Positions 29,902 to 39,478 are shown, counted from the stretch's first letter. The stretch: DNA of 64,000 nucleotides from Stieleria neptunia (GCF_007754155.1 NZ_CP037423.1:4804865-4868864), one strand, 5' to 3'. Notes: generated from the sequence alone by a model not told the origin. A program made the numbers and translations.

Positions 29902-31197
29902 ATGCCGCTGATTCGTCTGGAATGCTCCGAGAAAACCTTCGCGCCCGGATTTTCCGAATCGCTTGAAACGGTTCGCGATCAATTCGTTCTTGGTGATGCC
30001 GTCGATTTTGACATGGACGCCAACCGATGCCCACGACTGCCGACGGATCTGTCATTCTTTGCGTTGCCGGAACAACAGTTGCTGGCTTACGAAAAGCATC
30101 GCGAGATCAGTGAGCTGGGACACATCTTTCGAATCGCCAACGGACTTCACGATTTCATCGATGCGGTGGTGATGACCGGATCGGGAGCGGGTTGCGTGGG
30201 TGCCCAAGCGATTGCAACGGCATGTTGCGATCCGTACCACAACGAACTGAGTCGAGCCGCTCGGGGCAGCAAACCGAGAATCTACTTCGCCGACGACTCG
30301 ATGGACAACGATCAGATCCAGTCCTTGCTGGGACGGCTGACGGCGGGCGGTTACGGCGACGGCGCGGCCGACGCGCTGTGGGCGATCATCGCAGCCGATC
30401 GGGCGACGCCGGCCGACCGACCTCCCCTCGTCCTGGATCATCTGGTCGAAACGCTGCGCTCGACGACGGCAGCCGACGCGGACTTTGGCGGGCGACTGAT
30501 CACGGCGATCGGCTCGACCGGCGCGGCGATTCCCGAGCCGCTCGCGGCACTCGGTTTGGATCAATCCTTGCGTGTTCCGGATGCCATCGACGATCGATAC
30601 AGCGTGCTGACACCGATCGGGCTGCTCTCGTCGGCCTTCCTGGGGCTGGATTGCATTCAGTTGTTGGTCGGCGCGGCGGCGATGAACGAAAACTTTCGCA
30701 ACGAACCGTTTGAGCAGAACATCGTGCTGCGGTATGCGGCGATGTGCCGGGGCCGGCAGCGTTTGTTTGCCTGGTGGCCGCGTCGTCTGTGCGGTTTGGA
30801 TCGCTGGCTGGAATCACTGACATCGGATCATTGCCGACTTGACTTGGCAGCCGATTCCGACCGCGAGGAGTTCGCCGCGCGACTCGATTCCGGCTCCCCC
30901 CGTTGCGAAGAACTGGTTTGCAATCACGTCCAGGTCGATGCGATTCGCACCGACCCGCTCCCCGTCACGCCGAACCGGGAACCGCAAGGGGACCAGGCCC
31001 GGGAATCGGTCGCTGAACGGCAAGCGGAGACGGCCGCGACCGTTTCTCAACAACTGACCGACAGGGGCATTCGTCAGAACACGATCACGCTGCCGGTGAT
31101 CGACACGCATTCGCTGGGACAGTTGCTGCAGATGTTGATGTTGGCCGCGGCGATCGAATCCGAAGGGGCGGCCGGTCGGTTTGGCTCGGGGGTCTAA
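29902..31197 (+). CDS. pgi: Divergent glucose-6-phosphate isomerase-like protein
   Basis: A 431-residue SIS-fold protein related to glucose-6-phosphate isomerase. Matching blocks are VMTGSGAGCVGAQA (phosphate loop), DPYHNELSRAARG, IYFADDSMDNDQ, RYSVLTPIGLLSSAFLGLD and the C-terminal LPVIDTHSLGQLLQML. The usual ESTGK-type segment with the catalytic glutamate is poorly conserved (WLESLTSDH), so activity may be altered. The start at ATG 29902 (after AAGG) is used because the longer frame would begin inside the upstream hairpin repeat. It is located 80 bp before trpA on the same strand. Confidence 0.72.
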   Translation: MPLIRLECSEKTFAPGFSESLETVRDQFVLGDAVDFDMDANRCPRLPTDLSFFALPEQQLLAYEKHREISELGHIFRIANGLHDFIDAVVMTGSGAGCVGAQAIATACCDPYHNELSRAARGSKPRIYFADDSMDNDQIQSLLGRLTAGGYGDGAADALWAIIAADRATPADRPPLVLDHLVETLRSTTAADADFGGRLITAIGSTGAAIPEPLAALGLDQSLRVPDAIDDRYSVLTPIGLLSSAFLGLDCIQLLVGAAAMNENFRNEPFEQNIVLRYAAMCRGRQRLFAWWPRRLCGLDRWLESLTSDHCRLDLAADSDREEFAARLDSGSPRCEELVCNHVQVDAIRTDPLPVTPNREPQGDQARESVAERQAETAATVSQQLTDRGIRQNTITLPVIDTHSLGQLLQMLMLAAAIESEGAAGRFGSGV

Positions 31198-31277
31198 ACC
31201 GCGCCCGTTGTTTTGAGTACCCTTTCCACTCCCTGCTGCCGTCCCTCTTTCCCATCAAATACGGTTGACGCCACGAA

Positions 31278-32093
31278 ATGTCCGCCATCGACGACCTCTT
31301 TACCCGTTTGAAATCCGAACAGCGAAAGGCATTGATGCCGTTTATCACGGCGGGCGATCCGAGCATCGAGGCGACCGGGGCCATTCTGGACGGCCTGACC
31401 GCCGCGGGTGCAGATTTATGTGAAATCGGGATTCCGTACAGTGATCCGATTGCCGACGGCCCGGTGATCCAAGCCTCCTATCAACGGGCGCTCGATCACG
31501 GATTTCGGTTGCAAGACGCGTTTCAATTGGGCAGCGACAAAGCCGCCGGGCTGGGCATGCCGCTGGTGACGATGGTCAGCTACGCGATCATTTATCGTGT
31601 GGGCCTGCGGGAATACGTCCGACGTGCCAAGGCGGCGGGGTATGCCGGCGCGATCGTGCCGGATCTGTTGGTCGAAGAAGCCGGCCAGCTGTCGCAGATC
31701 TGTCGCGACGAAGATTTCAGTTTGATCCAATTGGTCACGCCGACGACGCCTCGGCAACGTCAGATTCAAATCGCGAACTCGTCGTCGGGCTTTCTGTATT
31801 ACGTGTCCGTGACCGGCATCACGGGAGAGCGGAACGAGCTTCCGGCGGATTTGCTGGAGAGCGTGAGCTGGTTGCGGGGCCAGACGGAACTGCCGATTTG
31901 CATCGGATTTGGGATCAGCGGGACGGAAATCGCCGCCAAGCTGGCTCCGGTCGCCGACGGGCTGATCGTCGGTTCGGCGATTGTGCGACGGATCGCCGAG
32001 CACGCCGATGCCGCCCAGGCACGCGATGCGGTGGCCAAATTTGTTGCCCAGCTGCGATCAGCGATTGATTCGGTGACCTCTGCGGCAAGCTAG
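31278..32093 (+). CDS. trpA: Tryptophan synthase alpha subunit
   Basis: A 271-residue TIM-barrel enzyme that splits indole-3-glycerol phosphate into indole and glyceraldehyde 3-phosphate; indole then goes to TrpB. The two catalytic acids fall at the canonical positions, E49 in ADLCEIGIPYSDP and D60 in PIADGP. Phosphate-binding segments VSVTGITGER and GFGISG are present. The gene is not next to trpB, and its neighbours are unrelated, so it is a stand-alone trp gene here. Confidence 0.96.
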   Translation: MSAIDDLFTRLKSEQRKALMPFITAGDPSIEATGAILDGLTAAGADLCEIGIPYSDPIADGPVIQASYQRALDHGFRLQDAFQLGSDKAAGLGMPLVTMVSYAIIYRVGLREYVRRAKAAGYAGAIVPDLLVEEAGQLSQICRDEDFSLIQLVTPTTPRQRQIQIANSSSGFLYYVSVTGITGERNELPADLLESVSWLRGQTELPICIGFGISGTEIAAKLAPVADGLIVGSAIVRRIAEHADAAQARDAVAKFVAQLRSAIDSVTSAAS

Positions 32094-32308
32094 GCAATCT
32101 TTGCGGCTTCGCACGCTTGATTCGACGGCAAAATCCGAAAAAACCTACCTGTTAGCAGGTGGAACCGCCGAAATCTACAGCAACACCGGTCCCACACGGA
32201 TTTTCCGTAGGCGTTGTGCCACCCGTGATAGAGAGTCCCGCGAACGTCGCGGGCGGCTCTTGCAACGTCACCGGCCGGAGCGATTTGGAACTGTAGGAGG
32301 CATTTCCC

Positions 32309-33451
32309 ATGCGACGAAAGTATCTAGGATTGGCGATCGCTGCGATCACCGCGTTGGGCCCCGCTTCGGCCTTTGGCGGCGACAGAGAGATTGCCGAAGA
32401 AATTATGACCCGTTTGAAGGGCAGCCGTGACTCGGGTGTCCTCAAAGACTTTACGCTTGACATGAAAGTGGACCAGGGCGTCGTCCTGTTCCGCGGCAGT
32501 GTTAGCGAAAGTGAACAAAAGCAGCTCGTCCTGTCAGCCGCCGAAGGCGTTGAAGGGATCGCAAAGGTCGTCGACGAAGTCGCCGTCAAAGCTGCGAAAC
32601 CAGCCGAACCGCAAGCGGTGGAACCGGCGGTCGCGGAAAGCGATCAGTCACTCCGCAACATGCTGTCGGCCGACCTGTTTCAGCCCAGTGAAGGAATTGC
32701 GGAGGCCCCCCAAAGCGTTGCGGCTTTGGAAATCGCCCCCGGCCAGATTCAAACCACCGCCGCGGTCGAACTGGCAGCACCCGCCGGAATGAGCGACCAA
32801 CAAGTCGTTGCCGGCGTCGTGCAGGCTCTCGGTGCCGCCCAAAAAGACGGACGACTGAAGGGATTTGGCGTCGATGTCAAATGCCTCGATGGAATCGTCT
32901 CGATCGAAGGCCGCGCCGGATCGCCCGAGCAACGCCAGCGGATCATCAGCATCGCTGAATCCGCACCCGGTGTTCAAGGGATCGATCAAGCGATCACCGT
33001 GATCGGTCAGCCCGCACCGACACTCAGCCGACCCGCCGGCGTGCCAGCTCAACTGGCAAGCAATCGGATGGCGCCGGTCAACGTGGACCAAGTGCCCGCG
33101 ATGGCTTCGCCGTACCACATGAATCAGCCCGTTCCGGTCGCCCAAGCTGCGACGCCGGTGATGGGTTCCCCCGCCATGGGAATGCCGATGCAAGGCACTC
33201 CCGTTGCGATGAATCATGGTGCCGGCATGGGAGCCCCTCGCTACGACGCTCCCAACCTGCCCAACTACGCTTGGCCAGGTTACGCATCCTACCCGAACTA
33301 TGCTGCCCTGACTTACCCTCAGCAGTACAGCCCTTCGGCGTGGCCTTACATCGGTCCCTTCTATCCTTACCCGCAAGTCCCGATGGGATGGCGTAAGGTC
33401 TCACTGGAATGGGATGACGGATGGTGGTTCCTGGACTTTACCGACCGCTAA
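32309..33451 (+). CDS. Exported protein with two BON domains
   Basis: A 380-residue envelope protein: a signal peptide (1-24, LAIAAITALGPASAFGG) and two BON domains (about 25-95 and 165-235; VKVDQGVVLFRGSVSESEQ-like and VKCLDGIVSIEGRAGSPEQ-like), joined by an Ala/Pro linker. The C-terminal 140 residues are rich in Pro, Met, Tyr and Ala (MGSPAMGMPMQGTPV). BON domains bind membranes or peptidoglycan-associated proteins, often under osmotic stress. AGGAGG about 8 bases upstream fixes the start. A CCCGCG/CGCGGG hairpin lies in the leader at 32237-32253. A strong terminator follows. Confidence 0.82.
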   Translation: MRRKYLGLAIAAITALGPASAFGGDREIAEEIMTRLKGSRDSGVLKDFTLDMKVDQGVVLFRGSVSESEQKQLVLSAAEGVEGIAKVVDEVAVKAAKPAEPQAVEPAVAESDQSLRNMLSADLFQPSEGIAEAPQSVAALEIAPGQIQTTAAVELAAPAGMSDQQVVAGVVQALGAAQKDGRLKGFGVDVKCLDGIVSIEGRAGSPEQRQRIISIAESAPGVQGIDQAITVIGQPAPTLSRPAGVPAQLASNRMAPVNVDQVPAMASPYHMNQPVPVAQAATPVMGSPAMGMPMQGTPVAMNHGAGMGAPRYDAPNLPNYAWPGYASYPNYAALTYPQQYSPSAWPYIGPFYPYPQVPMGWRKVSLEWDDGWWFLDFTDR

Positions 33452-33501
33452 CGCGGACTCGGTAGACGAAGGTGACTCCAGCCACAGTTCTGGAAATCGC
33501 T

Positions 33502-33538
33502 GCCGCGAGGGACTCAATCGTCCCTCGCGGCTTTTTTT
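33502..33538 (+). terminator. Rho-independent terminator of the BON gene
   Basis: GCCGCGAGGGA and TCCCTCGCGGC form an 11-bp perfect stem with an 8-base loop, followed by seven T residues. It lies 50 bp after the BON gene stop. Confidence 0.93.
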
Positions 33539-33660
33539 ATGGTTTCGCGGCTCCCTGTGCACCACGCTCCGTCCCCCAGCGGGCGACGCCGTGATCGGTG
33601 GTCGTGCAAGCGAACTGCACGACGGCCCGCACGCTGGCGCAAACTCACCTCTCACCTCGT

Positions 33661-33865
33661 CTTAGCGGCACGGCGCGAGCCCTCCGGTCGTTCATGATGT
33701 TTTTGAAACGCGACCGGACGGCTCGCGGGCTGTCGATGTCGTGAGCCTCGGGCAGCGTCAGCGGCCGGGCACTGCGACGCTGCCCGAGGCCTTACGGCCA
33801 GCGGCTCACCATTGACTCAGCAGATCCCGACAAAAACGACAGCCCGCTCGCGACGTTCCGCTAAC
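33661..33865. repeat. GTTAGCGG modular repeat element, long form A
   Basis: A 205-bp element bounded by CTTAGCGGCACGGCGCGAG and GTTCCGCTAAC. It contains an outer imperfect hairpin (GCGAGCCCTCCGGT against ACCGGACGGCTCGC) and a central hairpin module running from GTGAGCCTCGGGCAGCG to CCAGCGGCTCAC. It is closely similar to 37242-37443. The 240 bp that follow, up to the next gene, show no recognisable feature. Confidence 0.85.
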
Positions 33866-34103
33866 ACCTCTCGAACCAAAGTACTCTCAGAGCTCCAGCA
33901 ACGACACCAACGCACTCCGGTTTCCAGCAGGCCCCTCGTGGAACATCCGCGGTCGTGAAACAGACCCGGCCCTGCGAATCGCTAAAACTCCTGAATTACC
34001 CGCAAGATCCGTATAAGTTGACACGATAACTGTCTGTACAAGCGGAACCCAATCGCGCTCCGACGCGCGGTCTTGTTATCGAACACCAGGGAAGGTTGCT
34101 CGG

Positions 34104-34757
34104 ATGACCAACACGACGAACAGTCAAACAAACCACGCCGCCCAGGCAGACCGTCTGGAATCGGCCACGGAAGGTGCCAGTGCCCTTTCGTCTCTCGCAC
34201 GCAAAGTCACCCTGTTTACGATGGCCTGCGTCGCCGTTGGAACGACGGGTTGCTGGGGCGTCGGCACGAACTACAACCTCGGCTTCTTGGGATTCCCGAT
34301 CCCGGTGAGTCCTTATTATCAACATAAGGCGGAAGAGGAATTTTGGAAGAACGAGCGTTACGACAAGGTGCCGATCCTCGGCCCGACCACCTCCGGTGGT
34401 GCCCCGGTCGCGCTCGACCCCCCCAGTGACGACGAAGTGATGCACGCACTGGAAAGTGCCCGTCCCGTCCAAGGCGGCATTCCGTTGCTGTATGAAAAGC
34501 AACGCAACGACGTGCGGATCATCAAAGAGAAGATCGCCGATTACATCGATCCGCCGCGATTCTATCCGCTGATCGGCCCCGCCCAACTGCACCACGCCCA
34601 CTACAAGTGCACGATCTACTTCGAAGAGAAGACCACGATCGGCTACCCCGTGCCACACACCTTGCACGATCGCGAAGCCGTCGAAGTCGTCTACATCGAC
34701 CACAACCACTTCCACATGGTTGGCGACGTCGAACCCTACACCACTCCGGCGCTCTAG
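34104..34757 (+). CDS. Conserved-type putative lipoprotein, function unknown
   Basis: A 217-residue protein not assigned to a family. A Thr/Asn/Ala-rich N-terminal tail of about 30 residues precedes a hydrophobic segment and a lipobox-like VGTTGC near residue 50, so the mature part is probably a lipoprotein with an unusually long leader. The rest is soluble, with many His, Tyr and Pro residues in IGPAQLHHAHYKCT and YIDHNHFHMVGD, a pattern that could bind metal. A GGGAAGG site about 9 bases upstream supports the start. It is a single gene followed by a clear terminator. Confidence 0.7.
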   Translation: MTNTTNSQTNHAAQADRLESATEGASALSSLARKVTLFTMACVAVGTTGCWGVGTNYNLGFLGFPIPVSPYYQHKAEEEFWKNERYDKVPILGPTTSGGAPVALDPPSDDEVMHALESARPVQGGIPLLYEKQRNDVRIIKEKIADYIDPPRFYPLIGPAQLHHAHYKCTIYFEEKTTIGYPVPHTLHDREAVEVVYIDHNHFHMVGDVEPYTTPAL

Positions 34758-34787
34758 CCGCTTTAACAAGCGTTCCGCTTTACACTC

Positions 34788-34829
34788 AAAAGTCGGCTTT
34801 GCGTGATCCACGCAGGGCCGACTTTTTTT
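34788..34829 (+). terminator. Rho-independent terminator
   Basis: AAAGTCGGC pairs with GCCGACTTT around an inner TGCGTG/CACGCA stem, followed by a run of T residues. It lies between the convergent lipoprotein and serine-hydrolase genes and can serve the plus-strand gene. Confidence 0.9.
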
Positions 34830-34886
34830 GCGCCGTGGGTTGCGGGTAATTCGATGCGCCCGCCCAACGCAGGGGGCATCCCGGGA

Positions 34887-36071
34887 TTACAGCCCCAGCG
34901 CCTCGCCGGCAACTTGCTGGAACGTCTCGCGAACGTCCGACCCATCGCTGTTGCCCATCTTGGTCCGCTGGATCATCAACACGTAGATCGTCTGCGTTTT
35001 CGGATCGACCCAGCCTTGTGTTCCGAACGCCCCGCCGTGCCCGAAGGTTCCCGGAGACAACGTCTCGGTCACGCCCTGCGGTTCGCGGATGATGCACCAG
35101 CCCAATCCCCAACAGTTGCCGGGCGTGAACCCGGTTTCCAAATCACCGGTCTGCGGTGACGTCATCTGTTCCACCGCCTCTTCGGACACGACCCGCTGCT
35201 TGCGCAACTTGCCTTGGTTCAAAACCATTTGATAGAACCGAAACATGTCACGAGCGGTGGCAAAGAGGCCGCCCGACGGATTGGGTGCTTTCACGTCGCC
35301 GGGAGTCGAAATGCGATTGGCAACCGCCACCAGCGACTGCCCCTCGTCACCCGGGCCATACAATGTTGCGATCCGACGCTGTTGTTTTGGGTCGGGAAAG
35401 AACGTGGTGGATGTCATCTTGGCGGGGGTAAAGATCCGCTCTTGAAGGAACGTTTGAAGCGGTTGTCCCGAGACGATTTCGACGATCCGGCCGGCGACGT
35501 TCAAGCCCGGACTGTATTTCCACTTGGTGCCGGGCTCAAACGCGAGCGGTCGCTCGGCCAGTTGATCGACCGCTTCTTCCAGCGATCCATCAAACAGTTG
35601 ATCGCCGGCCAAACCCGAAGTGTGCGTGATGGCGTCACGGATCGTGATCTCACGACTGGGCGTTGTCCCGTCTTTCAGCTTCAAATCCTTGTAGGCCGGG
35701 ATGTACTGGCTGACCTTGTCGTCCACACTGAGCTTGCCTTCATCCTGCAAGATCATCACTGCGGTCGCGACGATCGGCTTGGTCATCGAAGCGATCGAAA
35801 ACATCGTGAAGGTTCGCATCTCCTTTTGTGCTTCGATGTCGGCCAATCCGACCGCGCCCAAATGCACGATCTTGCCACGGTGGCCGACCAAGGTCACCGC
35901 GCCGGAAATTTTCCCTTGCTCGACAAAGGTTTGCATCGCCGCATTGATCGGGTCGATCACGGGCGGCGGCGTGGGTGCCACTTTTTTCGGTGCCGTTGCT
36001 TCCTGGCCAAACGCCGTGGATGCAACACTCAGAATCAGGGCAAGACAACAGGACGACAGCGTGCGAATCAT
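34887..36071 (-). CDS. Exported serine hydrolase, beta-lactamase class C-like
   Basis: A 394-residue member of the serine beta-lactamase/DD-peptidase-like family. A signal peptide (1-22, ending near STAFGQ) leads to a mature domain with the nucleophile motif S95-M-T-K98 in FSIASMTKPI, the tyrosine motif in KWKYSPGLNVAG and late glycine-rich GHGGAFGTQGWVD in place of the KTG box. Such planctomycete proteins are usually esterases or peptidases, not resistance enzymes. ATG 36071 is chosen because the signal peptide starts there; the frame is open upstream to 36116. It is a single gene with a repeat element behind its start. Confidence 0.85.
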   Translation of the reverse strand: MIRTLSSCCLALILSVASTAFGQEATAPKKVAPTPPPVIDPINAAMQTFVEQGKISGAVTLVGHRGKIVHLGAVGLADIEAQKEMRTFTMFSIASMTKPIVATAVMILQDEGKLSVDDKVSQYIPAYKDLKLKDGTTPSREITIRDAITHTSGLAGDQLFDGSLEEAVDQLAERPLAFEPGTKWKYSPGLNVAGRIVEIVSGQPLQTFLQERIFTPAKMTSTTFFPDPKQQRRIATLYGPGDEGQSLVAVANRISTPGDVKAPNPSGGLFATARDMFRFYQMVLNQGKLRKQRVVSEEAVEQMTSPQTGDLETGFTPGNCWGLGWCIIREPQGVTETLSPGTFGHGGAFGTQGWVDPKTQTIYVLMIQRTKMGNSDGSDVRETFQQVAGEALGL

Positions 36072-36157
36072 GGAAAGACTCTTGGCAGGTGGAGAAGAAC
36101 ACTCAGACGGGGGCACCAGTGCATTGCCAACGCCAAAGTTTTAGGATCAGCAAGAAT

Positions 36158-36223
36158 GTGGCGTGAGCTTCCAGCTTGCGTTTCACAAGTGAAACGCGAC
36201 GGCAAGCTAGAAGCTTACCCCAC
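36158..36223. repeat. GTGGCGTAAGCTTCCAGCTTGCG family, copy 2
   Basis: A 66-bp variant starting GTGGCGTGAGCTTCCAGC and ending CTAGAAGCTTACCCCAC, with a short TTTCAC/GTGAAA inner hairpin. It lies between the serine hydrolase start and the psd stop. Confidence 0.85.
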
Positions 36224-36233
36224 TTTTATTTCA

Positions 36234-36246
36234 TGACAAAGCACTA
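36234..36246 (-). repeat. TAGTGCTTTGTCA motif overlapping the psd stop
   Basis: On the minus strand, psd ends ATT TAG and the TAG is the first triplet of TAGTGCTTTGTCA, the end sequence of the GGGGTCAGGTACC element family. The same motif supplies the mtnA stop at 62768. A related TTGACGAAGCACT is at 11814-11826. Confidence 0.7.
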
Positions 36247-37137
36247 AATGATCCTGCCCATCGAATCGCCCATCCGGGCGTACAACTCACGCTGATCGGC
36301 GGAGTGCTGCTGCAAGTCGTCATCGAACTCGACACGCCCGGGTTCGAAAATGACGATCGTCGATGAGCCGCCGAAACGGAAGTACCCCTTCTCGTCCCCT
36401 TTGGAAACCGTGTCGCCCTGGCGATAGGTCTGGCGAATCCCGCCGACGCAGGTGGCACCGATTTCCAACAACAGGACCTTGCCAATCGTTTCGGTTTCCA
36501 GACTCGTGATCACACGTTTGTTGGTCGCCAGAATCTGAATGTTTTGACGCAGCGCGATCGGGTTGACCGAGTACAGCGGTCCGTTGATCAAACGCGCCGG
36601 CCCCGGTCGCCCCGCGGCGGGAAAGTGAAACCGATGATAGTCGACCGGGCAGAGCCGAGAGAGCAGCAGGCTTCCCTCGGCGTACCGCCGCGTCAACTCC
36701 GGATCATCCAGCAACGTCGCCAGGTCAAACATCTGTCCCTTGACAAACAGTCCCTCGCAACGTGACAGATCGGGCACGCAGAGGTGGCGTCCGTCGGCGG
36801 GAAAGACGATCGTGGAGGGATCCGGATCGATCGGCCTGGCGGACGGGTTCAACTTGCGAAAAAAGAACTCGTTGAAGTTGGCAAATTCGTCCGGCCGGCG
36901 AGCAAACTCACTCGCATCAAGCCCATACTCCGCGATGAAGGGTCGGATTTTCTCGCGGGTTTTCGGTTGGTCCATCCGCCAACCATACCAGCGGGAAAAC
37001 CAAGCCCGTTTCACCATCGCGGCCAAGGCCAGTTTTCCGCCCCACGTCCCGTACGTCCAACGAAGCGCCTTGTCGCCGTAGACTTTTTCGACGCACAATT
37101 CATTGCGGTAACGGTCGTGATAGACGATTTCATCCAT
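36244..37137 (-). CDS. psd: Phosphatidylserine decarboxylase proenzyme
   Basis: A 297-residue proenzyme that makes phosphatidylethanolamine at the membrane. It has the charge-relay aspartate in VFPADGRH, histidine-containing CPVDYHRFHFP and the self-cleavage site near residue 258 as FGGSST, where a serine becomes the pyruvoyl group (LGST in E. coli; GGS variants are common). The start ATG 37137 (MDEIVYHDRY) is preferred over ATG 37158. Its stop codon lies in a repeat-element end. No phospholipid gene is next to it. Confidence 0.9.
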   Translation of the reverse strand: MDEIVYHDRYRNELCVEKVYGDKALRWTYGTWGGKLALAAMVKRAWFSRWYGWRMDQPKTREKIRPFIAEYGLDASEFARRPDEFANFNEFFFRKLNPSARPIDPDPSTIVFPADGRHLCVPDLSRCEGLFVKGQMFDLATLLDDPELTRRYAEGSLLLSRLCPVDYHRFHFPAAGRPGPARLINGPLYSVNPIALRQNIQILATNKRVITSLETETIGKVLLLEIGATCVGGIRQTYRQGDTVSKGDEKGYFRFGGSSTIVIFEPGRVEFDDDLQQHSADQRELYARMGDSMGRII

Positions 37138-37241
37138 TCGTGGATTCTTGCACACCAACAGGAAGATGAACAGACGAGCGGGACGCGTGAGCGACCGGCG
37201 TGGGACGGTTTTGCGAATGACGCCGAACGGTCAGACGTTTT

Positions 37242-37443
37242 GTTAGCGGCAGGGCGCGAGCCCTCCGGTCCTTCGGGTTGTTTTCAAGCCGAAACCGGAC
37301 GGCTCGCGGGCTGTCGTTTTTGTGAGCCGCGGGTGCGTAAGCGGCCGGGCACTGCGACGCTGCCCGAGGCCTTACGGCCAGCGGCTCACCATTGACTCAG
37401 CAGATCCCGACTCAATCGACAGCCTGCTCGCGCTGTTCCGCTG
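37242..37443. repeat. GTTAGCGG modular repeat element, long form B
   Basis: A 202-bp element from GTTAGCGGCAGGGCGCGAGC to TGTTCCGCTG. It keeps the outer GCGAGCCCTCCGGT hairpin and the central GTGAGCCGC...GCGGCTCAC module seen at 33661-33865; several stretches are identical, such as CCTTACGGCCAGCGGCTCAC. The remaining 180 bp before the next gene hold no feature that I can support. Confidence 0.87.
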
Positions 37444-37620
37444 CCCCCTTCCGTGTCAAAGACAGGTGGCATTGGGCCTACGCCGCGTGCCGGCAGACAT
37501 AGAGTGACATGCCGCGTCGACTTTGGCGAGAGCGTGTGCGATTCGGTGTATGATGTGGCGTCTCTCGGATACAATCGGATGCTTTCCCGCCACCTTTCCT
37601 TCCCCATTCGTTGCCTGATC

Positions 37621-38463
37621 ATGAACCTTCGCCCCTGGATCACCGTCTGCAGTTTGGCGCTGCTGACTTCGCCGCTCGCATTTGCCGCCGATGCGAAACC
37701 CGAACCCGATGAAAAGGTCGTCTACAAAACCGTCGGCGACGTGCAATTGTCGATGCACGTTTTTAAACCCGCCCCGTCGGATTCGGCCGAACCGCGTGCC
37801 GCGATCGTTTTCTTTTTCGGCGGCGGATGGAACGGCGGAACTCCGAGCCAGTTTTACGGCCAAAGCCGTGCCTTGGCGGATCGGGGCATGGTCGCGATGT
37901 GCGCCGAATATCGCGTCAAGAAGACGCATGGGACGCCACCAAAGACCTGTGTCGCCGACGGCAAGTCTGCAATGCGATGGGCCCGCCAGAACGCGCCTCG
38001 CTACGGAATCGATCCAAATCGAATCGCCGCCGGCGGCGGATCAGCCGGCGGGCATGTGGCCGCGGCGACCGCAACGGTGACCGCCTTTGATGATCCGGCC
38101 GATGACACCTCGATCAGCTGCCGTCCCGACGCACTGGTCCTGTTCAATCCCGTCTACGACAACGGCCCCGACGGGTACGGCTACGACCGCGTCCAAGAGT
38201 ACTGGAAAGACATCTCACCGCTGCACAACCTCAGCAAAGACACTCCGCCGACCATCGTTTATCTGGGAACGAAGGACAAACTGATTCCCGTCGCAACCGG
38301 CCAGGCGTTTAAAGCCCAACTCGACACGCTGGGTGTGCGAAACGAATTGCACCTCTACCAAGATGCCGCCCACGGTTTCTTCAACAAGGGTGACGCCTAC
38401 AAAGACACCTTGGCAAAATCGATCCGGTTTCTAACGTCGCTCGGGTTTCTCCAAGGGGAATAG
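37621..38463 (+). CDS. Secreted alpha/beta hydrolase (esterase/lipase-like)
   Basis: A 280-residue exported hydrolase. A signal peptide (1-22, LALLTSPLAFAA) is followed by an alpha/beta-hydrolase domain of the hormone-sensitive-lipase/BD-FAE-like type. It has the oxyanion segment FFFGGGWNGG, the nucleophile elbow GGGSAGGH, the late aspartate in YLGTKDKLIPV and histidine in DAAHGFF. The likely substrates are small esters such as sugar acetates. ATG 37621 is chosen because the signal peptide starts there; the open frame runs upstream to the repeat element. A terminator hairpin follows. Confidence 0.85.
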   Translation: MNLRPWITVCSLALLTSPLAFAADAKPEPDEKVVYKTVGDVQLSMHVFKPAPSDSAEPRAAIVFFFGGGWNGGTPSQFYGQSRALADRGMVAMCAEYRVKKTHGTPPKTCVADGKSAMRWARQNAPRYGIDPNRIAAGGGSAGGHVAAATATVTAFDDPADDTSISCRPDALVLFNPVYDNGPDGYGYDRVQEYWKDISPLHNLSKDTPPTIVYLGTKDKLIPVATGQAFKAQLDTLGVRNELHLYQDAAHGFFNKGDAYKDTLAKSIRFLTSLGFLQGE

Positions 38464-38480
38464 GTCGCCGTACGGAGGAG

Positions 38481-38536
38481 AGGCAGAATGATACGGGCAT
38501 TAAAATGATTCTGCCCCGTATCGTTCTGCCTTTTTT
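38481..38536. terminator. Terminator-like hairpin between convergent genes
   Basis: AGGCAGAATGATACGGG (38481-38497) pairs with CCCGTATCGTTCTGCCT (38515-38531) with one mismatch, and five further T residues follow. It sits between the esterase gene and the convergent isomerase gene and can end plus-strand transcription. Confidence 0.85.
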
Positions 38537-38554
38537 CGCTCACCCGAATCGCGA

Positions 38555-39478
38555 CTACGCTTTGGCCAATTTCGCCGCGACGCGTTCCAGCAGCGCCTTG
38601 GTCAACTTGATGCCTTCGTACTCGGAGACCTTGCCGCCTTCGTATTCGATGCCGACGTAGCCGTGGTAGCCGTGCCGCAGCACAATTTCCATCATCTTGA
38701 AATAGTCGGTGTGAACTTCGTTGCCGTCTTCGTCGAAGTCATGCGATTTTGCACTGACCGCTTTGGCGAACGGCATCAATTCCTCGACGCCTTTGTAGCG
38801 ATCGTACATCTTGGGCTCTTTCCCACGCGACAGGTAGAAGTTGCCGAAATCGGGGAGCGTGCCACAGTTGTCCATTTCGGTCTTGGCGATCGTCCCGGCC
38901 AGCCAGGCGCCGTTGCTGCTGAGGCCGCCGTGGTTTTCGACGATCACGTTCAATCCCTGCGGCTTGGCGTACTCGCTTAGACGCCGCAGCCCGTCGGCGG
39001 CCAGTTTCATCTGTTCTTCGTAACTACCCGAGCTGCTGGCGTTGACGCGGATGGAGTGGCATCCCAAGAACTTGGCGGCGTCGACCCAACGATAATGATT
39101 TTCGACGGCCTTGGTGCGTTTGGCATCGTCGGGGTCACCCAAGTTTCCTTCGCCGTCGCACATGATCAACAAACTCTTGACGCCCAAGTCGTCGCAACGG
39201 GTCTTCAACTCGCCGAGGTACTTTTGGTCGTTGGCTTTGTCTTTAAAGAATTGGTTGACGTATTCAACCGCATCGATGCCGAACTCTTCCTTGGTAACGC
39301 GGGGGAAATCCAGGTTCGTCAGCCCTTTGCTGGCGTCGCGAAGCGTGCGGTGCAACGACCACTCGGCCAGCGAAATCTTGAACGGAGCTTCGCCCGCATC
39401 GGCCGCGAACAGCGGAGCCATGGAGAGTGAAGCGGCGGAGGCAGACGCAAATTGGAGGAATTGACGGCGGTTGGTCAT
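38555..39478 (-). CDS. Tat-exported sugar phosphate isomerase/epimerase-like TIM barrel
   Basis: A 307-residue protein of the xylose-isomerase-like TIM-barrel family. A twin-arginine signal ([18 protein letters not shown]) means it is exported folded. Metal-site positions are suggested by [28 protein letters not shown] and YVGIEYEGG. The family includes sugar isomerases, epimerases and endonuclease IV-like enzymes; the substrate is not evident. ATG 39478 places the RR pair correctly; the frame is open upstream. Two tandem repeat copies separate it from the response-regulator gene, which runs in the same direction. Confidence 0.82.
   Translation of the reverse strand: MTNRRQFLQFASASAASLSMAPLFAADAGEAPFKISLAEWSLHRTLRDASKGLTNLDFPRVTKEEFGIDAVEYVNQFFKDKANDQKYLGELKTRCDDLGVKSLLIMCDGEGNLGDPDDAKRTKAVENHYRWVDAAKFLGCHSIRVNASSSGSYEEQMKLAADGLRRLSEYAKPQGLNVIVENHGGLSSNGAWLAGTIAKTEMDNCGTLPDFGNFYLSRGKEPKMYDRYKGVEELMPFAKAVSAKSHDFDEDGNEVHTDYFKMMEIVLRHGYHGYVGIEYEGGKVSEYEGIKLTKALLERVAAKLAKA

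Noticed and set aside
34887..36071. Antibiotic-resistance beta-lactamase
   Set aside because: It has the SxxK fold signature, but class C-like hydrolases of this kind in environmental bacteria are mostly esterases or peptidases; no KTG motif is visible.
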